Below, in pieces: positions 62,666 to 64,000 of a stretch of 64,000 nucleotides of DNA. The stretch covers positions 2,696,528 through 2,760,527 of the forward strand of contig NW_025062475.1 of the NCBI RefSeq assembly GCF_000002995.4, read 5' to 3'. Below the pieces are notes generated by a model. It ran no database searches. It saw only the letters and a list, made by a program, of their open reading frames with translations, and had not been told where the DNA came from. Positions within the stretch are counted from its first letter, which is position 1. Each line of letters opens with the position of its first letter. The position numbers and the translations under genes were made by a program. This DNA comes from Brugia malayi (taxonomy: Eukaryota; Nematoda; Chromadorea; Rhabditida; Onchocercidae).

Positions 62666-63825
62666 TGTAATGTGCTATCTCTTGACCTCATCATCCTCTA
62701 GACACATTTTTTAATTTTCGATAAAATAAAGCCTTCATCCTTCAATTTCTTTTTTTTTTCTTTTTTCATTCATCTTTATATGTTTTCCTATCATTTCTCT
62801 ACATTCTATTCCGTAGTATAAGTTAAGCTAATTATTTGGTCAATCTTTAGCTATAATTTGCCTCAGGTGAAGTTTTTCTACTTTTCAGTAAAGTTTTTCT
62901 CCTTTTTCAAGAATGTTATGCATCATAAGATTAATTTCTTCCACATATCTTTGCAATGATTTTCGGTGCATTTCTTCTTTTTTTTTTTCTACCTGTACTG
63001 TTTTTGTTTTTTGTTTAAAGAATCCAAAGTACTTGACACTGCTACAGTAAAGTTGTTAACTGTTCAGCGTTTGCTTTTCCATACTTTAGTAGGTAATATT
63101 GGACAATAAGTATAACGAAAATGCAGAATTTAAGACACACCTTGGACTCAAATTTTCTTTTTTAAATTAGCTATGTATTTTTGCATATCTTTCAGATGTT
63201 TTTGAGGACATTTATTATTCTCTTTCAACATTTAATAGGCATTTCCGGTGGATTAATTTTCGGTTTTGGATAAACAGTATAATTAATGATGTGTTTTTAA
63301 GATGAAATTAAGGGGACTGTAACTTTATAAATGTTGAAATTGATTACCTTAGTGACATTATTTCCTTATCACTTTCTCATAATAGCCTTCTTTCAATAAT
63401 TTAGAAAAATATAGGCATCAGCAGAGCCTTAAAAAGGAAAATTTTATAAATGATTAGTTGCTTTAGGAATTAGAAGAATCTTTTTCTCATTGTATTTTTT
63501 ATTAACCCAACTAATCATTCATTCTTAAAGAACTCTTTATTATAACGTTGTTAGTCTTATAATTTTTCAAATTTCTTTTTGATAGTTAGTTCATTTCTTT
63601 GTTAATTCCTTGAATTTTATTACTTAATATTTGCTCAAAATAACTTTTTTAACCTTTAAATCTTTTTAACTCTCACTGCTGACTTAAGTAAACTCAATTT
63701 GCTGTATGAAAGCACTGTTGAATTCACTTATATCTTTAGAAGTATAATTAGTAAATAGATGAAATAATTTTGCTATCTAAGCTCTAAATTTTTTTACGAC
63801 GCTTCAATTTAATTCATTTTTTCAG
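62666..63825. other. Spacer, no gene seen
   Basis: AT-rich sequence. An AATAAA at 62725-62730 could serve orai or the open stretch before it. Nothing else recognised. Confidence 0.5.
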
Positions 63826-63960
63826 GACCAAAAATTTACACAAACCCAGAAATATTGGCTTGATATAACAGCTTACATTGCTATGATTCGTAAATTGAAT
63901 TATATCTTGATAAATAATATATATGGCGTATGCTGCTTTATCAAATTCCAAATTTTTTAG
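63826..63960 (+). other. Possible exon near the right edge
   Basis: A strong acceptor (CATTTTTTCAG) is followed by an open frame starting DQKFTQTQKYWLDITAYIAM and running to TAG at 63958. It could be an exon of a gene continuing beyond the window, with a donor before the stop. No family recognised. Confidence 0.25.
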
Positions 63961-64000
63961 CTGCTTCGATCTCCATAATTTTTTTCATCATAAAATCATC

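Noticed and set aside
1..64000. Possible Wolbachia or other bacterial insertions
   Set aside because: Looked for intact bacterial-type coding frames and found none; the only organelle-derived piece is the nad5 fragment.

Overview
The window looks like nuclear DNA of a nematode, most plausibly a filarial worm. It is very AT-rich, with short GTAAGT...TTTTCAG introns, BEL/Pao retroelement debris, a mitochondrial nad5 fragment in the nucleus and a clear Orai calcium-channel gene. The species call is inference; no rRNA, tRNA, CRISPR or bacterial gene was seen.

About 0.8-44.8 kb is a head-to-tail tandem array. The basic unit is about 8,369 bp: unit 1 at 817-9170, unit 3 at 22544-30912, unit 4 at 30913-39282. 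Unit 2 (9171-22543) carries 5,004 extra bp, and a divergent partial unit 5 (39283-44819) closes the array. Each unit holds a minus-strand gene for a small predicted secreted protein (family A), a decayed relative (D), a minus-strand BEL/Pao element with one LTR and a protease/RT deletion, and a plus-strand remnant of a second Pao gag. The extra block in unit 2, and unit 5, hold a longer paralog (family R) and another decayed relative (C). A and R share a signal peptide, an upstream 13-nt motif and an 85-nt last exon. Splicing to that exon creates a Leu-Pro-Trp-Asn-(Ser/Thr)-Gly-Arg-Pro motif across the junction. I do not recognise this family; it is the best candidate here for something undescribed.

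From 44.8 to 48.1 kb I see only AT-rich spacer. From 48.1 to 55.8 kb a chain of phase-compatible exons on the plus strand encodes a Ser/Thr-rich segment. Its 5.6-kb gap contains a 42-bp minisatellite, an ATT-rich tract, a nad5 NUMT and a Pao protease/RT remnant. From 58.36 to 62.05 kb lies orai, with five exons and 433 residues from its first ATG. A possible 5-nt microexon at 56026-56030 would join the upstream exons to orai in frame. Downstream of orai are two short open stretches of unknown status.

Caution: unit 1 differs from unit 3 by 15 single-base losses, nearly all in homopolymers. This looks like consensus error, so copy number and reading frames in the array should be treated as provisional.
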